DNA of 64,000 nucleotides from an uncultured Chlorobiaceae bacterium (GCA_903824045.1 CAIJVD010000010.1:1-64000), one strand, 5' to 3'; counted from the stretch's first letter, positions 1 to 10,369 are shown. Notes: generated from the sequence alone by a model not told the origin. Numbers and translations are program-made.

Positions 1-95
1 ATCACCACAAGACCGGGGCCTGCGATAACCAGGTAGAGCCGGACTGCTTTCCAGACTTTTTTAAACCGGTAGTAGAGAACGGAAAAAAAATCCAT
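1..95 (-). CDS. Nramp-family divalent metal transporter, N-terminus only (runs off window)
   Basis: Reading the minus strand from an ATG at 93-95 gives MDFFSVLYYRFKKVWKAVRL followed by YLVIAGPGLVV, then the window ends. A basic amphipathic start followed by a hydrophobic stretch with the motif GPGL is how many Nramp/MntH-like transporters begin (transmembrane helix 1). The metal-binding motif normally follows directly after and is cut off, so substrate cannot be judged. It lies 223 bp downstream of recD on the same strand. Only 31 codons are visible; the start codon and family call are tentative. A second Nramp homologue is complete at 23759-25030. Confidence 0.5.
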   Translation of the reverse strand, partial: MDFFSVLYYRFKKVWKAVRLYLVIAGPGLVV

Positions 96-318
96 ATCCG
101 CTATGGTTGGGTGTTGAGAAAATCCGCTCGAGGCTGGTTGAGGCGGAAGACGTTGCACGTATTCTCTGGCTATGAATTCAATGCCGGGAAGGTGCTGCGG
201 AAAGCATTGAAATTGGTGCGACATGCTGCAGTAGTGCCACTCAATCAGGCCGGAATTTACCATTCTCCGGAAACATTACAAAGTCATTTAATTCAATAAG
301 ATCCAGAATACTCGCCAC

Positions 319-2052
319 TCAAGGGGCGATGAGTGACTGAGAAAGGCCTGAGTTTCGGACAATCCTTTTTCTGACGGCAGTTTGCAATACCGCTTGACTG
401 CCCCATATTTCCACGCTGCTTTTTGCTCTGGTAACTGCCGTATAGATCAACTCTCTCGTCAGGATTTCGCAATCTGCGGGAGGGAGAATCAGCACTACAC
501 GCTCAAACTCGGAGCCCTGGCTTTTGTGTACCGTCATTGCATATGCCGTTTCGTGAGCTGGAAGACGTTCGGACGCGATGCTCCGCAGTGTTCCGTCTGA
601 TGCCGGAAAATATGCCATGAGGCGACCATCTTTCGCCGGATCCGTAAAGAGCACTCCGGTGTCGCCATTGAAAAGCTGGAGGGCATAGTCGTTGGCGGTG
701 ATGATAATCGGCCGTCCATGATACGCTTCATTATGGGGGTTTATCAGGCCATGGCGCCCGAGGATCTGTTCGACAGCTCTGTTCAGGGCGTTGATGCCGA
801 AGGGGCCTTCACGCAGGGCGGAGAGTATCCTGAAACGCTCAAACAGGGAAATGGCTTCAGCGGGAGTTGCCGCACGCAAGCACTCCCCATAACCATCAAT
901 CACGATATGTTGAAGCATCTTCTGCAGTGCATCCCGAGCGGAGAGCTCCTGCCAGCTGAGGGCATTCGAACCGCTCTCGGTGAGCAGCCTCAAGGCCTTG
1001 AGATCATTGCCGGTATTGATTGCTCGGCTGAGTTCCCAAATCGGACTTCCCTCTTCGAACCTGAAGCTTCTGTCAAGAACAACTACAGCCTCGTCAAGAG
1101 GGCTTCCTTTATGCTGTTCTGAGGCGCGGCAGATGTCGCCAAGCACCGAGCCCGCCTCCACCGAGGAGAGTTGATTGCGGTCACCCAGAAGAATCAGGCG
1201 TGCATCGGCAGCAAGCGCACTGAGGAGAGCCGTCATCAGGGGAAGGTCAACCATCGATGCCTCGTCAACAATAACCGTATCGTATGGCAAGGGATTTGAG
1301 GCAGAGTGGCGGTAACCACCCCGCCCCGGTCTCGAGCCGAGCAGACGATGGATGGTCGAAACCTCGTGAGGGATGGCGCTCCTTATCGGCTCAAGAGAGG
1401 AGATGGAGTCACGTGCGGAGGCAATAGCGGCGCTCAGCCTTGCCGCAGCCTTGCCGGTAGGCGCCACAAGAGCAAACCGGTGTTCAACTCCTCCGGGCTG
1501 CTCAAGAAGAAGAGCGATAATACGCACAACGGTAGAAGTCTTGCCTGTTCCCGGACCTCCGGAAATGACCGTAAATGCTCTGTGAACCGCTGCGGAAGCG
1601 GCAACTTTCTGCTGAAGGGCCTCAAGGGTAAAGAGGCGTTCAACGCCAGAGAGGAGGGCTGGCTCGTCACCGTCACCGCAGATTATGGAAGCTCTCAAGC
1701 GGATTGCCCGCGAAAGGCTCTCTTCGTAGCGCCAGTAACGGTAGAGGTAGAGGCGGCCTTCATCGTCAAGAATAAGCGGTCGATGCTCTCCGGGCCTTCC
1801 GGCACTCTCCAGAGAGCGGAAGAGCGCGATGAGCTGGTCGAAATCGGGCAGGGTGAGGGAAGGGGCCCCGGCAATCGGAATGGTTCCCCCCGCAATGAGA
1901 GAGAGCTCCAGGCAGATGCTCCCCTTTCCTGTTGCCTGGCTGAGAAGCGATATGACAAGACGCAGCAGCGACGAGCTGGAAGAGTGGGCTCCCTGGCAGA
2001 GAAATGCCGCAGCCTGGCGGTCTATGGGGCGTTCATGAAATTCGATGATCAT
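319..2052 (-). CDS. recD: Exodeoxyribonuclease V alpha subunit RecD
   Basis: RecD is the 5'-3' helicase motor of the RecBCD complex, which processes double-strand breaks for RecA. The 577-residue protein carries Walker A (GGPGTGKT, residues 165-172), Walker B (VIVDEASMVD), and the late SF1 motifs TVHKSQGSEF and YTAVTRAK near the C-terminus, all in the expected order. The length is close to other RecD proteins. Its ATG overlaps the recB stop codon by four bases (ATGA), so translation is probably coupled; it is the last gene of recC-recB-recD. No terminator is evident in the 220 bp downstream. Confidence 0.96.
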   Translation of the reverse strand: MIIEFHERPIDRQAAAFLCQGAHSSSSSLLRLVISLLSQATGKGSICLELSLIAGGTIPIAGAPSLTLPDFDQLIALFRSLESAGRPGEHRPLILDDEGRLYLYRYWRYEESLSRAIRLRASIICGDGDEPALLSGVERLFTLEALQQKVAASAAVHRAFTVISGGPGTGKTSTVVRIIALLLEQPGGVEHRFALVAPTGKAAARLSAAIASARDSISSLEPIRSAIPHEVSTIHRLLGSRPGRGGYRHSASNPLPYDTVIVDEASMVDLPLMTALLSALAADARLILLGDRNQLSSVEAGSVLGDICRASEQHKGSPLDEAVVVLDRSFRFEEGSPIWELSRAINTGNDLKALRLLTESGSNALSWQELSARDALQKMLQHIVIDGYGECLRAATPAEAISLFERFRILSALREGPFGINALNRAVEQILGRHGLINPHNEAYHGRPIIITANDYALQLFNGDTGVLFTDPAKDGRLMAYFPASDGTLRSIASERLPAHETAYAMTVHKSQGSEFERVVLILPPADCEILTRELIYTAVTRAKSSVEIWGSQAVLQTAVRKRIVRNSGLSQSLIAP

Positions 2053-5000
2053 GGCAACTCCTCCCCTGAATCTGTAAGCAGGGCGCCAAGTTCGCGGATA
2101 AGTTCTTCCGGCGGAAGATCACGGAAAACTCCGGTATCCTCTCCCGATGCGGCAATTACGCCCCTGAGATAGAGATAGATCACGCCGCCGAAATGCGTGC
2201 TATAGCGGTAGCCCGCCACCCGTGTGGAGAGATAGCGGTCGAGCGCCACGGTGTAGAGGAGGTACTGAAGAGAGTAGCGGTGCAGGTCGATGGATCGGCG
2301 GAGTGCCGCGGCACTGTAATCGCCCGGAGTGTTGCCAAGATGGTTCGATTTCCAGTCGAGGAGCCAGAACTTGCCGCCAGCCTCGAACACCATGTCCATG
2401 AAGCCCATCAGCACTCCTTTGACCGGCTGGAACTCGAGTGATACAGCAAGCGCCGTCAGGTCTGAGCCTGCGGTGACGAGGCCGTATTTGGTGAGCAGAA
2501 GAGCGAGTGCCGGCGAAGTCAGTCGTCTTAGAGGAATGAAAAACTCAAGCTCAACAAGCCTGCTTGTCGGCTTGAGGCTGCCGAGCCTGAACGGGGTGCC
2601 CGACAGCGCGAGCGGCGTGGAGAGTACATCCCGTACCATGGCAGAGAGGCAGGGTTGCCAGCTCGCGTCGAATCCATGACGTTCCAGAAGTTTGTCGATC
2701 AGCGTTTTCACCTCTAGCTCCCCCGCTGATGAGAAATCGAGCAGTTCGAAGATTGAGTGCATGAGGATACCTGCGCGGGCTCCACGCTGAAAGGCAAAAA
2801 TGGTACGGTCACCCTCCGCCAGGGGTTCACTCTCCGAAAAGGCGGTGTCTGGCTCATCGCGGTCAGGAAGCTCGGCTGCCCTCTTCTGCTGGCGGAGGAA
2901 CGAGGTGAAGCTTGCTACTCTCCACTCATCTTCCACTCTGCCTTCGAAGCGCCTCAGTTCGTACTTCTCCAGAGTTGATTCAGTTGATACCTTTACAACT
3001 GGCGGCGGTGAGGTTTCGCAATCTTTCGTCGTCAGGGTGGTGAACCCAATGCTTCCTTCCGAGCTGCCGGCAAGCTCTTTCAGCTGATCCGCCATTGCCG
3101 GGAAACTCAGTGCGCCGAACTCATGGCGGGCGTCGCTGAGCATCGAGGGCGCTCGCTTTGCCCCGTCCGAGGCGTGCAGCAGGTATGCAATCGGCGAGAG
3201 GCCGGGTGGATCGTTCTTTTTTCTGCCGTCGACCACCTTGCCGGTAAAAAAGACACAGCGGCTTTCCGCCCTTGTCAGCGCCACATAGAAGAGACGAAGG
3301 TTCTCGGCAAGGGTCTCACGCTCTGCGAGGGCTCGATGCCGGGCTATATCCTGCGACCCGAAATCACTGACAAGCAGGCCGTTCTCATCATGAAACTGCA
3401 CAACATCGCGACCTCTTGCTATTCCGCTGAACATGAACGGGCAAAAGACCACCGGATACTGGAGTCCCTTGCTGACATGCACGGTCACAATTCTTACTCC
3501 CGCCTCGTCGCTTTCAAGGCGGATCTGGTACTCCTCTCCCGGCTCCTTTGCCGCAATGCGTTCGCTGAACCATGAGACGACTCCCTCCAGACCGAGCCCG
3601 CCCTCATGCGCCTGGCGGTGAAGAAGCTCGAAGCAGTGCAGGACGTTGGTAAGGCGTCTATCGCCCTCCTTGCCGGGTGCAGAGAGGAGGCGGCGGCGAA
3701 CCGATTCAGCTCTCATGAGCTCTCTTGCCATCACCATGAATCCCCTCTCGATCCAGATTCGGTGATAGTTTCGGAACTGCTGCAGGCAATCAACCCATGC
3801 ACTCTCGTCACCATTGAGGCGATCAATATCGCTGCCTGAACGACCCATCAGCCCGGTCACAAGCGCCGCGCGAATCAGCGGTTCACTCCCCGGATCGGCA
3901 AGCGCGGCAAGCAGAATGCGCAGCTCTTCGGCCTCCCTCGAGGTGAAGATACTCTCATCGGTCCTCATTACCGATGCAATCCCCCTTGCGCTCAAGGCAG
4001 CCCGTGCCGCACGTGCCTGCCGGTGTGTACGCACAATGACGGCGATATCATCCGGCTTGATCGGACGACCCGCCGCACCCGCTCTCGGATCGGAGAGCAG
4101 GTTCCTGATTGCCAATGCACAAAGGGCTGATGCGAGCTGCTCCGCCTCTCCGGCATTCATGCTGCCGTCCGGAGTGGCGGGGTCGATGAGAGTGATCTGC
4201 AGCGGAGAATCAGCGCACATTTGCCGCTCCTGACTTGCGGCAGTGAGGCCTGCTGTAAGCGGATGATAGCTGATTGCGTCAAAGAGAAAGGGGCGCCGAC
4301 TCTCTTCAAAAAGGATGTTGAACCCTTTCAACAGCGCGGGCGTCGAGCGCCAGTTTGCCGTAAGGGTGAAGCGCCGGCATTGCTCTACATCTGAAGCCGC
4401 GCGCATGTAGGCAAAAATGTCCGCTCCACGGAAGCTGTATATCGCCTGCTTCGGATCTCCTATCATGAAGAGCGGAGCGTTCGAACGGGCAAAGATCGTT
4501 TTGAAAATCTCGTACTGCACCGGGTCAGTATCCTGAAACTCGTCGACAAGCGCGGCACGGTAGCGGTTTCTGATAGTTTCTGCCAGTACCCCCGCACCAT
4601 CTTTTTTTGAAAGCGCATGGTAGAGATCGGCCAGCAGGTCATCGAAAAACCGGACATTCTGCTCGCGTTTTCGACGGGGAAGATTTTTCCGGTAAAAGGT
4701 CAGGAGTTCGGCCTTGAGTGAGAGCACGCTCCTTTCAACGCACTCCAGCAGTTCCCCGGAGAGATCGAAAAGCCGGTGGCTGGGCGGAGGGGCTTTTGTG
4801 GTGGTTCCGGACTCTATTGCAGCTTGGGTGAGCTTTTCAAAGCCAGGGAAGAGTGCGTAGGGGTTCCCTCTGGCGGTAAAGGCATCCATCCCTTCAAAGA
4901 GCTGTGCAAGCTGGTCTTCGCGATAGTTTTTTTCCGAACGGCTAAGTCCCTTGTGCTCTCGAAGAAGGGTGATGATACTCTCGCGCTCCCGGGTCCAGAG

Positions 5001-5678
5001 CTGCGAGAGGGCCTGAAAAGTCGCGCGGCACTTTGCCTCAAGCAGAGCAACATCCTTTTCGCTGAATGCCGGAATGACCCCATCTTCGGGTGTGTTCTGC
5101 ATTTCACGCAGAAACGATGCAAAGCGCTGTGGAGAGAAGCCCTGCTCTATCAGATAGTCGAGCAAGGGGCTTTTATCACCAAAAAAGTGCATGCGCCAGA
5201 AATCATCGCTCAGCTCCTGCAAAAGGGGTTGCTGATCAGAGAGCAGCTCAGTGTCGTAGGCCGAACCACTTTCGAAGGCACTCTCCTGCAGACAGCGCAG
5301 ACAGAAGCCGTGAATAGTCATGATTGCCGCAGTATCGAAGGCGGCGAGGGCGGCGGCAAGGCGTTCAACGGCATCCTCAGCGCTTGACGACGAGATGACG
5401 CGCTCCTTGAGGCCAGTGAGAAACTCATCATTCGACGAGCCTCCCTGTAAAACGTCGAGGGCCTGGCGGATTTTCTGGCGGATTCGAAGCCTCAGCTCAC
5501 GGGTTGCCGCTTCAGTATAGGTGACCACGAGAATCTGCTCCGCCAGGAGCTTGCTCTCGAGCAGCAGGCGCAGATAGAGCGAGGTGATGGCGTAGGTCTT
5601 GCCGGTTCCGGCGCTTGCTTCGATTATGTTGACGCCGTGAAGATCGACGGTGGCTTGGTTTAGCGGTTGCATCGTCAT
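2049..5678 (-). CDS. recB: Exodeoxyribonuclease V beta subunit RecB (helicase-nuclease)
   Basis: RecB is the 3'-5' helicase and sole nuclease of RecBCD. Of 1209 residues, the first ~900 are a UvrD-like SF1 helicase: Walker A ASAGTGKT at 21-28, ALVDEFQDTD, GDPKQAIYSFRGAD, TVHVSKGLQYPVV and FYVALTRA. The C-terminal nuclease shows GFMDMVF and LLDWKSN, matching the conserved Asp, Asp and Lys of the RecB/PD-(D/E)XK active site. The start overlaps the recC stop by four bases and the end overlaps recD by four, indicating a tightly coupled operon. Nothing suggests loss of function. Confidence 0.97.
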   Translation of the reverse strand: MTMQPLNQATVDLHGVNIIEASAGTGKTYAITSLYLRLLLESKLLAEQILVVTYTEAATRELRLRIRQKIRQALDVLQGGSSNDEFLTGLKERVISSSSAEDAVERLAAALAAFDTAAIMTIHGFCLRCLQESAFESGSAYDTELLSDQQPLLQELSDDFWRMHFFGDKSPLLDYLIEQGFSPQRFASFLREMQNTPEDGVIPAFSEKDVALLEAKCRATFQALSQLWTRERESIITLLREHKGLSRSEKNYREDQLAQLFEGMDAFTARGNPYALFPGFEKLTQAAIESGTTTKAPPPSHRLFDLSGELLECVERSVLSLKAELLTFYRKNLPRRKREQNVRFFDDLLADLYHALSKKDGAGVLAETIRNRYRAALVDEFQDTDPVQYEIFKTIFARSNAPLFMIGDPKQAIYSFRGADIFAYMRAASDVEQCRRFTLTANWRSTPALLKGFNILFEESRRPFLFDAISYHPLTAGLTAASQERQMCADSPLQITLIDPATPDGSMNAGEAEQLASALCALAIRNLLSDPRAGAAGRPIKPDDIAVIVRTHRQARAARAALSARGIASVMRTDESIFTSREAEELRILLAALADPGSEPLIRAALVTGLMGRSGSDIDRLNGDESAWVDCLQQFRNYHRIWIERGFMVMARELMRAESVRRRLLSAPGKEGDRRLTNVLHCFELLHRQAHEGGLGLEGVVSWFSERIAAKEPGEEYQIRLESDEAGVRIVTVHVSKGLQYPVVFCPFMFSGIARGRDVVQFHDENGLLVSDFGSQDIARHRALAERETLAENLRLFYVALTRAESRCVFFTGKVVDGRKKNDPPGLSPIAYLLHASDGAKRAPSMLSDARHEFGALSFPAMADQLKELAGSSEGSIGFTTLTTKDCETSPPPVVKVSTESTLEKYELRRFEGRVEDEWRVASFTSFLRQQKRAAELPDRDEPDTAFSESEPLAEGDRTIFAFQRGARAGILMHSIFELLDFSSAGELEVKTLIDKLLERHGFDASWQPCLSAMVRDVLSTPLALSGTPFRLGSLKPTSRLVELEFFIPLRRLTSPALALLLTKYGLVTAGSDLTALAVSLEFQPVKGVLMGFMDMVFEAGGKFWLLDWKSNHLGNTPGDYSAAALRRSIDLHRYSLQYLLYTVALDRYLSTRVAGYRYSTHFGGVIYLYLRGVIAASGEDTGVFRDLPPEELIRELGALLTDSGEELP

Positions 5679-8600
5679 GGTGGCCCCCCATGGTCGAGCA
5701 TCGGCCGCAGAAGCGTGTCGGCAATAATCCGGAACTCACTGCCAAAAGGAGTCTCGGTTCCGAAACAGCGACTGAATGCCAGGTTTGACCCTTCGCCTGC
5801 GATATCTCCAAATCCGTCACTCCATGCCTTTGCGGCTGCTTTGAGACGCTCCTCATCGCTTTTGCCGAGTTTTTCGCTCCATGCGGTAGAGGCCTTCGGA
5901 AAGAACGGAAGTGGTTCCGACAGTCCTCGCCAGTAGTGCGCAAGAAGCGTCTGAAGATGAGCGTTGGCATCCTCAACGGGAAGGTATCGCACCGTTCTGT
6001 TGCGCATGACCAGAAAACTCTCTTTGGGATAGCCCTCAACGCTGCTAACATTGAGCGCCAGATGGGATATCCAGGCGCGGATTCGATCGGTCTCCTTCAT
6101 CGAAGCACAGCGATAGAAGAGCTGACCGCTCTCTGTAATTCCGTCGAGCTTGCCGCTCAACCGGAATTCGCCGCTATCCAGCGTTGTAACGAGCGGTTCG
6201 AGCCGCCGTCCCTCCTGCTTTTTTACCTCACGAAGAAAATTCCGGACATCAGCGATGAGCTCCAAAAACACCCTCTCTCCATGAAGTGAGGGCGGCAGGA
6301 GCCCCCTGCTGCGGAAGTGCGCGAGGAGCTCAACACCATCAATTCCATCCAGTTCGGCCGTGAGCAACTCCTGACGCATCATGTAGGCGTCCAGAGGGCT
6401 CAACTCGAAGGGCTCCCGCTTTTCAAGCGGTTTCGGGGCGGTGTTAAGAGCCATGCCAAGCCGCTCCTCCAGAAAATATGCTGCCGGATTCGCGTAAAAA
6501 CGGGAGAGCTGCTCTATAGTCACCCGCTTCAGCTCATCGGGCGGCGGGCCGAGAGGCTCGTCAAGAAAGGGCCTTATGTCGCCGCCGGAGTTGCGCCCCT
6601 GAAGTGCGCTGTAATTCTCTTTTGAATAGCTGAAGAGTCCAGAACCCGGGGTAAAATAGTCGGGGTGATAACCCTGAAGGCGGTGATTGACGATGAGCTG
6701 GCCAGCGCTATCGAGCCCCTCCCTGCTTTCCGATGTCTCGCTCCCCCTCCGCACGGCGTCAAGGAGCTCGCTGACCAGCACTGAGGGAGGAATCTCTGCG
6801 TTGTCCCGGACGCTTCGTCCGACATGGCTGATGTAGAGGACATCACGGGCCGAGAGTATTGATTCAAGAAAAAGATAGCGGTCGTCATCCCGCACAGAGC
6901 GATCTGCGCGCCTCGGCTCCTTGGCAATAATATCGAAGCCTGGAGGGCGTTGCTGACGGGGAAACTCGGAGTCGTTCATGCCGATCATGGCAATAACCCT
7001 GAACGGAATGCTTCTCATGGGGAGCATTGAGCAGAAGGTGATGCCCCCGGTCATAAATCCAAGCCCCTGCTCGGCCTGCTCAAGCTGCATTCGAAGCCAG
7101 GAGGTCATGACCGGCGCGGCAAGCTGTTCTGAAAATCCCGCGTCCCGGCAGGTTGAAGCAAGGGTGTCGATTGAAGCATGGATGGTCGCCAGTTCACTTT
7201 CAGCATCCTCCTCCGGGGTGATGAAGCTCTCCAGCATGTCGAAAAAGAGCGTGCGCCACTCTTCCGGTGATTTCGGCTCCGATAAAGAGGCGGAAAGCTG
7301 GTCGACGGCATCGACAAAGTTTGCGAATTTTCCGAGAGTCACTGCATCATCGCCCTGGATGGGGTCGTATGGAAGAACTCCCTTGTAGAGCACCCCTTCG
7401 TCCGGCATTGCATATCCGAGAAGAAGCCTGTCGATGCCTGCCCTCCAGGAGTTCTCCCTGTATCCCGGCAGGTTGAGCTTTCTTCGGTCACCCTCATCCA
7501 TCCCCCACCGGATGCGGGTACCTTCAATCCACCGTCGTACCTTGTCGAGCTCTCTGTCGTCCAGCCCGAAGCGCCGGCTTACCGGTGGCGAAGCGATGAG
7601 GTCAAAGAGCTGCGGAGCGGTGAGGCGACTGCCGTAAAGAGCAATCAGCTTCACTACTGTCGATGCAATTTCACCCTCGTTCATCAGCCGCCGGTCAGCA
7701 ACCGAGTGCGACAGATAGGGCTCACCCTCAGCTGAGGAGCCGAACACGGTGGAGATAAAGGGCGCATAGGTTTCAATATCGGGAGCCATCACAAGGATAT
7801 CTCTTGGCCGGAGTCCGGGCAGCGTGGCAAGAAGATCGAGAACAGTGTCGTGCAGCACCTCGACCTCTCTTTGAGGGGTGTGGCAGGAGTGAACCTGCAC
7901 GGAGCGGTCAGAATCGGTGATGGGCGGTCGAGGGCCATCTTCCACGCTGCCCTCAAGGTTCAGTATTTCACTCTGGAGGGTGTGCAGAAGGCTCTCCTCT
8001 CCGGGCTCAAGGTATAACTCCTTGTGGAGTGCTGCGATGTCCGCAAGGTCAACCACCAGCTCCGAGAAATCCCGCCCGCTTCGGCCGAGCGAAGAGAGCA
8101 GCGGGTTACCTTCACTCATGAACTCCCGTTCAGCGGCGGGTCTCTGCATCCGTGTTTTTGCCGAAACGATATCACCCCAGTAGAGCTGTGAGGGGCTCAG
8201 GATAAAGAGATGCACCTCTGTACTCCTCGAAACCGCGGCAAGTATTTCAAGATGGAACGGAGGAAGATAGGAGATGGCGAACAGCGAGATGCGTTCAGGA
8301 AAAGTACCATCCGCTACCGGAGTGCTGCTTATCCGCTTGCAGAACTCCTCCTTCAAACTTCCCCGATGGCGGCCGGAGGCTTCGGCGGTTATTGTTCGCC
8401 AGAGTTCCGGCTGCCAGTCACACGCCCCACCGCCTCTCTCCCACTCTGCCAGCATATCCGGACGATAAAGGGTATACTGGTCGAAGGTATCAGCAATCTT
8501 GCCGGCAAGCTGAAAGCGTTTCACTCCATCGTCATCATCCGCGAGATAGCTGCGAAGCGGAGCGAAGCTCTCTTTGCCAGTAAGGCCAGAGAGAAGACGC

Positions 8601-8890
8601 ATGATTTTCCATCGCATCGCCTCCTTGGAAAACCCTTCGGAGTCCGGCTGCTCAAGGCCGAGCATGGCGAAGAGGTTTCGGACAAGCGCATTGGGAAAGG
8701 GATACTCTCCGTTCGCCCAGACGCCAAAACGGGATGCAAGTCGCATAGAGAGCCATCGCTGCATGCCACGACTCTGCACAACGATAACCTCGCGCATGAA
8801 GGGCGAAGAGAGAGGACTCTTTTCGACGGTATCTGCCAGCGCGTCGGCAAGGGCCTCCATCCGGTTGCTGGTATAAAGCTTAAGCGCCAT
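5675..8890 (-). CDS. recC: Exodeoxyribonuclease V gamma subunit RecC
   Basis: RecC is the scaffold and Chi-recognition subunit of RecBCD, structurally an inactivated helicase/nuclease. The 1071-residue protein starts MALKLYTSNRMEALAD and has the N-terminal pattern VVQSRGMQRWLS with YPFPNALV typical of RecC. No Walker A motif is visible, as expected. It is the first gene of the recC-recB-recD run and ends in a four-base overlap with recB. The Chi sequence recognised in this lineage cannot be read from the protein by eye. An upstream gene on the same strand ends 80 bp away, so the promoter may lie in that gap or further upstream. Confidence 0.95.
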   Translation of the reverse strand: MALKLYTSNRMEALADALADTVEKSPLSSPFMREVIVVQSRGMQRWLSMRLASRFGVWANGEYPFPNALVRNLFAMLGLEQPDSEGFSKEAMRWKIMRLLSGLTGKESFAPLRSYLADDDDGVKRFQLAGKIADTFDQYTLYRPDMLAEWERGGGACDWQPELWRTITAEASGRHRGSLKEEFCKRISSTPVADGTFPERISLFAISYLPPFHLEILAAVSRSTEVHLFILSPSQLYWGDIVSAKTRMQRPAAEREFMSEGNPLLSSLGRSGRDFSELVVDLADIAALHKELYLEPGEESLLHTLQSEILNLEGSVEDGPRPPITDSDRSVQVHSCHTPQREVEVLHDTVLDLLATLPGLRPRDILVMAPDIETYAPFISTVFGSSAEGEPYLSHSVADRRLMNEGEIASTVVKLIALYGSRLTAPQLFDLIASPPVSRRFGLDDRELDKVRRWIEGTRIRWGMDEGDRRKLNLPGYRENSWRAGIDRLLLGYAMPDEGVLYKGVLPYDPIQGDDAVTLGKFANFVDAVDQLSASLSEPKSPEEWRTLFFDMLESFITPEEDAESELATIHASIDTLASTCRDAGFSEQLAAPVMTSWLRMQLEQAEQGLGFMTGGITFCSMLPMRSIPFRVIAMIGMNDSEFPRQQRPPGFDIIAKEPRRADRSVRDDDRYLFLESILSARDVLYISHVGRSVRDNAEIPPSVLVSELLDAVRRGSETSESREGLDSAGQLIVNHRLQGYHPDYFTPGSGLFSYSKENYSALQGRNSGGDIRPFLDEPLGPPPDELKRVTIEQLSRFYANPAAYFLEERLGMALNTAPKPLEKREPFELSPLDAYMMRQELLTAELDGIDGVELLAHFRSRGLLPPSLHGERVFLELIADVRNFLREVKKQEGRRLEPLVTTLDSGEFRLSGKLDGITESGQLFYRCASMKETDRIRAWISHLALNVSSVEGYPKESFLVMRNRTVRYLPVEDANAHLQTLLAHYWRGLSEPLPFFPKASTAWSEKLGKSDEERLKAAAKAWSDGFGDIAGEGSNLAFSRCFGTETPFGSEFRIIADTLLRPMLDHGGPP

Positions 8891-8970
8891 GCAGCCCTGC
8901 GGTTATGTGCAATACTCTCCGGTAAGTTCTCCTCATCGCCATGGAGTCCTGAATGTTGCTCTCAAGGCGC

Positions 8971-9465
8971 TCAGGAGTTCTGTGAAGCATCAATGGCTTC
9001 CATCGCTTTGCGCCTGAATCCGAGCGGATCGGAAATATTGGGTATAGGAGTTATTCCGCCTCCCGTACCGTTGATGTGAAGCGTTCCAAATCCGAAAATG
9101 CGGCCCAGTATCCCCTGATCCACATGCAGGCTCTCTACCTTGCTGTGGTTGAGCTCAATGGTACTTCGCCTGATAAATCCGAATTTGGCAATGACCCTTT
9201 TCGAGGTTACAGCAAGCTCGGTTGCCTGGTGTTTCATCAATGCTGCCGCACCGCTCCACACTCCCGGAATCAGCAGGATAAATCCGGAATTTCGCGCTAC
9301 GAGCGAGCTGCTTTCGTTTCCTGACAGCGATGCCTTAAGCGCAAACGCCAGCAGTGCGAGCGCAGCGGAACAGAAAAAAAAGGATCTGGAAAAAATAATC
9401 CAGTGAAGTTTAGCCTGAATGCAGATTCGCTCGCCCGGCATCAAATTGTTCTCTACATATCCCAA
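8971..9465 (-). CDS. PH-domain (bPH2/YdbS-like) membrane protein
   Basis: A 164-residue protein with two hydrophobic segments (about residues 27-48 and 60-80), then a soluble bacterial PH-like domain containing ELAVTSKRVIAKFGFIRRST, LNHSKVESLHV and GRIFGFGTLHINGTGG. This T-x-x-R-ϕ pattern followed by a glycine-rich strand pair is typical of the bPH2 (YdbS/YdbT) family of inner-membrane proteins whose biochemical role is poorly defined. It precedes recC on the same strand by 80 bp and could share a transcript. Expected location is the cytoplasmic membrane with the PH domain in the cytoplasm. Confidence 0.85.
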   Translation of the reverse strand: MGYVENNLMPGERICIQAKLHWIIFSRSFFFCSAALALLAFALKASLSGNESSSLVARNSGFILLIPGVWSGAAALMKHQATELAVTSKRVIAKFGFIRRSTIELNHSKVESLHVDQGILGRIFGFGTLHINGTGGGITPIPNISDPLGFRRKAMEAIDASQNS

Positions 9466-10063
9466 ATGGATGACCTCCGTTTACAGTGTTATGCCTGCGC
9501 CTTACAGGCAATCAATAAACAGTAAATAAATAAATGCGATAGAGCAAGAGATGCCGAACTGAAAGCAGAGAATTGCCCTCCTTGGGGCGCTTCTTTTTGA
9601 TGACCACGCTGTCGGATTTCAGGCCACAGAGTGGAGCGGCTCTGCATCAGCAGACCGAAGTGACGTGATAAATGACCTGATAAAGTATTTATTGAGCTAT
9701 ATTCATGGTATATTTATGGTATCAGTTTGGAAAATAATATGGAAAAGCAGTTAATTAAGTATTGTCTAAACAAATACACCGGGCTTAACGACTTTTCCGA
9801 ACCCGACAGATCAGGGTTTATCAAGACCTCTGACGTTCTCCCGGCAAACACGAATGAAGTAGTTTTTGGATTTTCGTCGCTGTAAAAGCCGCTCCCGGAT
9901 ATCCGGAAAATGGTTTTTTTATGTTTGCTGCGGAAGTTCGTTGGCCCGATGCTTGTCGAGCTTGCTGGTGTTTTATTGCTCGCGGCATACATATGAATCT
10001 TCCAGGCTTTAAAATAGTTAACCAGTAAAAGGTTTTTTCATCAACAAAAAACAATCCCCTACT
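9466..10063. other. 598-bp intergenic region, AT-rich, no confident gene
   Basis: Divergent spacer between the PH-domain gene and HU. Overlapping ORFs on both strands are short and none resembles a known family. A short direct repeat ATGGTAT occurs twice around 9704-9722. The most natural-looking reading is a 48-codon plus-strand ORF at 9739-9885, listed separately with low confidence. Confidence 0.5.
9739..9885 (+). CDS. Possible 48-aa small protein
   Basis: ATG at 9739 opens a 48-codon frame reading MEKQLIKYCLNKYTGLNDF... and ending at TAA 9883-9885. Composition is balanced and hydrophilic. There is no clear ribosome binding site, no recognised domain, and two minus-strand ORFs overlap it, so it may be chance. 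It lies 178 bp ahead of the HU gene in the same direction. Confidence 0.2.
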   Translation: MEKQLIKYCLNKYTGLNDFSEPDRSGFIKTSDVLPANTNEVVFGFSSL

Positions 10064-10339
10064 ATGTCAAAAGCAGAGTTAGTCGAGCAGATCGCCGCTC
10101 AGGCAAAGCTTACCAAAGCTGATGCCGACCGTGCAGTCAACGCATTTATCAGTGCAGTAAAAGGATCCCTGAAAAGTGGTTCTGACGTTACACTCATCGG
10201 TTTTGGTACCTTTACCACAGTTGACAGGCCTGCACGCAAAGGCCGCAATCCGCAGACCGGAAAAAGCATCACCATCAAGGCAAAAAAAGTTGTCAAGTTC
10301 AGGCCTGGAAAGGCATTGAAAGACGAAGTGGGCGGCTGA
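10064..10339 (+). CDS. hup: HU/IHF-family DNA-binding protein
   Basis: A 91-residue nucleoid protein of the HU family, which binds DNA as a dimer and bends it. It starts [25 protein letters not shown] (dimerisation helices), contains [21 protein letters not shown] (the DNA-gripping beta arm with the conserved Arg and Pro residues) and ends [13 protein letters not shown], all matching the family signature. It is followed within 31 bp by a strong intrinsic terminator, so it is probably a monocistronic, highly expressed gene. Confidence 0.97.
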   Translation: MSKAELVEQIAAQAKLTKADADRAVNAFISAVKGSLKSGSDVTLIGFGTFTTVDRPARKGRNPQTGKSITIKAKKVVKFRPGKALKDEVGG

Positions 10340-10369
10340 TCTCAAGCTGTTTATTTTTTACTCCATTGA

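Noticed and set aside
111-299. 62-aa plus-strand ORF
   Set aside because: GTG start, no family resemblance, and it lies in the spacer between the recD end and an Nramp start on the opposite strand; likely chance.
9714-9992. 92-aa minus-strand ORF upstream of HU
   Set aside because: Composition is not protein-like and a plus-strand ORF reads more naturally over the same bases.
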